Notes under the pieces: model-generated
What the model was told of the DNA's origin: nothing
The model's input: only the letters and a program-made list of their open reading frames with translations
The model's database searches: none
Translations under genes and position numbers: made by a program
Part shown: positions 6,435-7,276 of the stretch, one piece after another
How positions within the stretch are numbered: the stretch's first letter is position 1
Layout: every line of letters starts with the position of its first letter
From: Spirochaetaceae bacterium
GTDB lineage: Bacteria > Spirochaetota > Spirochaetia > JABEVK01
DNA: 7,276 nt
Assembly (NCBI GenBank): GCA_023265735.1
Contig: JAHFSN010000093.1
Location: forward strand, 1-7,276
Reading direction: 5' to 3'

Positions 6435-7079
6435 TCAGAACAGTCCGGACATCCGGGCAAGCCTTACCGCAGCCACCCGGTCGGTGGTCCCCAGTTTGTC
6501 GTAAATGCGGCTGATATAGTTGCGTACGGTCTGGGGCGCCATGCAGACCCTCTCGGCGATCTCGTCGTTGTGGAAACCGCCTACCATCAACCCCAGCACC
6601 TGCTTCTCTTTTCGGGTCAGCTCGTCGAACCACCGGGGCGGGGCGTCGGCCGAAGCGGCGCTCTCCCCCTGGCCCACGAGGGCCGAGATCACCCGGGGAT
6701 CGAGCTGAAGGGCACCGGTCATGGCCGCCCGAAGGGAGGCCAGGAGTTCGGCCGTCGGGATGCTCTTGAGGAGGTAGCCGCTGACCCCGTAGCGCAGGGC
6801 CTCGCGAACGTACTCGTCGTCCTCAAAGGTGGTGAGCATGAGGATTTTCTGGTGGGGCGCCTTGGCCTTGATGATCCGGGTGGCCGCCACCCCATCCATG
6901 ACGGGCATGCGCACATCCATGAGGACGAGGTCGGGCTTCAGCTCCTCGACGGCGTCGACGGCCTCGCGGCCATTCTCGGCCAGGCCGCAGACCTTGTACT
7001 CCTGGCCAGTGGCCTCGAGCACAGTTTTGAGGCTCTCGGCAAAGAGAATCTGATCATCGACGATCAGCACTCGGGTCAT
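6435..7079 (-). CDS. NarL/FixJ-family response regulator (receiver plus LuxR-type HTH)
   Basis: Cytoplasmic DNA-binding regulator of 214 residues, normal length for the family. ATG 7079 is preceded by GGGAGG with a 4-5 base spacer. The receiver domain (about 3-120) has the acidic pair Asp8-Asp9, the phosphoryl acceptor Asp55 in LVLMDVRMPVMDG, Thr83/Thr84 in LMLTTFEDDEYV and Lys105 in GYLLKS, so all catalytic positions are present. After a linker (about 121-150) comes the LuxR-type HTH (about 153-214): LTRKEKQVLGLMVGG, NDEIAERVCMAPQTVRNYIS as the helix-turn-helix and YDKLGTTDRVAAVRLA as the dimer helix. Phosphorylation by a histidine kinase is expected to drive dimerisation and DNA binding. 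No kinase gene is adjacent in the window; one could lie beyond the right edge. Target genes are unknown, and its position beside the amino-acid permease does not prove control of it. Confidence 0.95.
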   Translation of the reverse strand: MTRVLIVDDQILFAESLKTVLEATGQEYKVCGLAENGREAVDAVEELKPDLVLMDVRMPVMDGVAATRIIKAKAPHQKILMLTTFEDDEYVREALRYGVSGYLLKSIPTAELLASLRAAMTGALQLDPRVISALVGQGESAASADAPPRWFDELTRKEKQVLGLMVGGFHNDEIAERVCMAPQTVRNYISRIYDKLGTTDRVAAVRLARMSGLF

Positions 7080-7276
7080 CTTCCCTCCCCTCGTATGGTA
7101 CCCCAGAAATGGCTAGTGCTTGGATCTCGCCATTTTGGCTTCGTCTCGGTCGTGTGCGGTACTCGTCGTACACACAGTACGACTGCGCTCCGTGCACTCC
7201 CTCGACTTCGCCAAAATGACGATCTCCGGCGCCCAGATCTTCACGGGCTTCGCTTCGCTCGCCATCTGCAATGACT
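7080..7276. other. Non-coding region upstream of the response regulator
   Basis: 197 bp to the window edge with no supportable gene. The plus-strand frame that crosses it reads antisense to the response regulator and lacks a ribosome binding site. The first 40 bases hold the ribosome binding site of the regulator but only a weak promoter (TACCAT, 7103-7098 on the minus strand, without a TTG-type -35). The rest is dominated by the foldback repeat and by short repeated words (GGCTTCG, CTCGCCAT). Confidence 0.6.
7122..7227. repeat. Foldback (inverted-repeat) element, about 106 bp
   Basis: One symmetry axis near 7174 organises the whole stretch. The outer arms 7122-7139 and 7210-7227 match at 15 of 18 positions, including a perfect CATTTTGGC / GCCAAAATG core. 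The middle arms GTGTGCGG (7152-7159) and CCGTGCAC (7190-7197) pair fully if two G-T wobbles are allowed. The inner arms GTCGTAC (7165-7171) and GTACGAC (7177-7183) are perfect around a 5-base ACACA loop. The bases between arms pair only in part. No transposase is present. The structure resembles non-autonomous foldback or repetitive extragenic palindromic elements; copy number in the genome is unknown, and a structured RNA is an alternative reading. Confidence 0.65.

Noticed and set aside
5648..6504. Overlapping open frames on both strands across the amino-acid permease
   Set aside because: Only the frame ending at 6427 shows membrane helices and the EAA loop; the others are charged or Gly/Arg-rich with no signals.
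6570..7274. Plus-strand frame through the response regulator and the foldback element
   Set aside because: It is antisense to a well-defined response regulator and continues into palindromic repeat DNA; no family pattern.
7122..7276. CRISPR repeat or array at the right edge
   Set aside because: No regularly spaced direct repeats with unique spacers are present; the structure is a single-axis foldback.

Overview
This window comes from a GC-rich bacterium (by eye about 60% G+C). Both solute-binding proteins carry signal peptides of the signal peptidase I kind with no lipobox cysteine. That favours a diderm with a periplasm. A large SBBP-type propeller protein next to sugar and amino-acid ABC importers would fit a high-GC spirochaete or another environmental Gram-negative lineage, but no marker gene here settles the phylum.

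Layout from left to right: (1) 1-1550, plus strand: the C-terminal 515 residues of a gene that begins before the window, ending in seven SBBP-like blades, probably one complete seven-bladed beta-propeller. (2) 1569-4653, minus strand: a three-gene carbohydrate (CUT1/MalEFG-type) ABC import operon, transcribed in the order binding protein, MalF-like permease, MalG-like permease. A very strong GC hairpin lies between the first two genes and a 4-bp ATGA overlap joins the two permeases. (3) 4654-4862: a 209-bp divergent promoter region. (4) 4863-6427, plus strand: a polar amino-acid (PAAT-type) ABC import operon of a family 3 binding protein and an overlapping permease. (5) 6435-7079, minus strand: a NarL/FixJ-type response regulator that converges on the permease with a 7-bp gap. 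(6) 7080-7276: about 200 bp without a gene, dominated by a foldback repeat of about 106 bp.

How the genes work together: two importers of different substrate class fire outward from one shared control region, so sugar and amino-acid uptake could be co-ordinated there. An operator-like dyad (TGTACC-N10-GGTACA) overlaps the weak promoter proposed for the sugar operon. A good extended -10 promoter serves the amino-acid operon. Neither transporter has its ATP-binding subunit in the window, so each must use an ATPase encoded elsewhere. The response regulator has no kinase beside it in the window; its targets cannot be read from the sequence.

Most of the window is ordinary metabolic and transport content. 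The parts most worth a second look are the foldback repeat at the right end, the inter-cistronic hairpin, the divergent control region and the truncated propeller protein. I see no clear sign of an undescribed multi-gene system.
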